A DNA stretch of 64,000 nt. Origin: Ianthella basta (taxonomy: Eukaryota; Porifera; Demospongiae; Verongiida; Ianthellidae). The stretch's first letter is position 1; every line of letters starts with the position of its first letter. The translations under genes and the position numbers were made by a program. The stretch is taken from positions 5,435,793 through 5,499,792 of the forward strand of contig OZ025876.1 of NCBI GenBank assembly GCA_964019415.1. The letters are read 5' to 3'. Below, one piece after another: positions 63,760 to 64,000 of this stretch. A model generated the notes under the pieces. It did not search any database. It was not told where the DNA came from and saw only the letters and a list, made by a program, of their open reading frames with translations.

Positions 63760-64000
63760 GTAGTGGGGGTCCTGGCAGGCAGCCAGTGGTAAGGTGGATT
63801 CAGACGTTCGTATCTGTACCGCTTCAGGGTTATTCGGTGTGACTGTGGGTCGCCATATTCTATATAGCTATATAGCTATATCCATTATAGCGATAACCAG
63901 CTACACTCTTTGTAGTGTGTATACTGTGTCTCAAGACTGTAGTCTATATATGCTGCCTCTCTGTGTGTGATGTGATGTGTATCCCTTCATCGTACCTTTA
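63760..64000. other. Right end of window, no gene seen
   Basis: No exon recognised. It contains a short TATAGCTATATAGCTATA run near 63862-63885. Confidence 0.4.

Larger units (their letters stand above)
60620..63760. repeat. Tandem duplication unit, copy 2 (with insertions)
   Basis: Second copy of the unit at 58850-60500, lengthened by a ~80 bp stretch near 60690-60770, the 1,160 bp TIR element at 61145-62304 and a ~350 bp insert near 62541-62891. Confidence 0.85.

Overview
This window is nuclear DNA from an animal. It carries intron-rich genes with GT-AG splice sites, a metazoan IP3 receptor, a centriolar POC1, Rap1, replication-type H2A/H2B genes ending in the histone 3' stem-loop, many (GT)n/(CA)n microsatellites and small inverted-repeat elements. 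Short introns, tight gene packing and moderate GC content suggest an early-branching metazoan, with a sponge as a low-confidence guess. I derived all splice models by hand from reading-frame continuity and family knowledge. No transcript or database was consulted.

Layout. 1-3159: no recognised exon, one interspersed repeat family and (GT)n tracts. 3160-30942 (+): an inositol 1,4,5-trisphosphate receptor in 49 exons that join in phase to 2,644 codons plus stop. Only about the first 80 residues are missing. 31872-33972 (+): mitochondrial ribosomal protein mS22 (MRPS22), five exons. 34276-35377: a divergent H2A/H2B pair. 35579-36352 (-): an intronless METTL5-like methyltransferase. 36674-42452 (-): a nine-exon, Ser/Pro-rich unknown protein with eight tandem RKxS octapeptides. 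43003-48415 (-): POC1, 16 exons, 473 aa. 48916-51192 (+): CDC16/APC6, two exons, head-to-head with POC1. 51451-52542: a second H2A/H2B pair in inverted orientation, followed by a piece of the last MRPS22 exon (about 52833-53055). 53774-58506 (-): Rap1, six exons, 183 aa. 58830-63760: a direct tandem duplication carrying two paralogous Cys-rich membrane-protein genes (-). The second copy is interrupted by a 1,160 bp terminal-inverted-repeat element, and the first copy preserves the empty site.

How the genes relate. IP3R and Rap1 are signalling proteins (ER calcium release; small GTPase switch). POC1 and CDC16 share a roughly 500 bp intergenic region and both serve the centriole/cell-division cycle. 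The histone pairs supply S-phase histones. MRPS22 and the METTL5-like enzyme serve mitochondrial and cytosolic ribosomes. They are linked physically, not as an operon.

Most notable structure: (i) a ~1.7 kb inverted duplication of the histone pair, with a breakpoint inside the last MRPS22 exon, bracketing a ~15.9 kb block; (ii) repeats tied to splice sites, with (GT)n directly after 5' splice sites and pyrimidine minisatellites directly before 3' splice sites, in several genes on both strands; (iii) the RKxS repeat protein; (iv) the occupied/empty-site pair for the TIR element; (v) a duplicated splice acceptor in MRPS22 intron 1 that could act as a 9-nt microexon.
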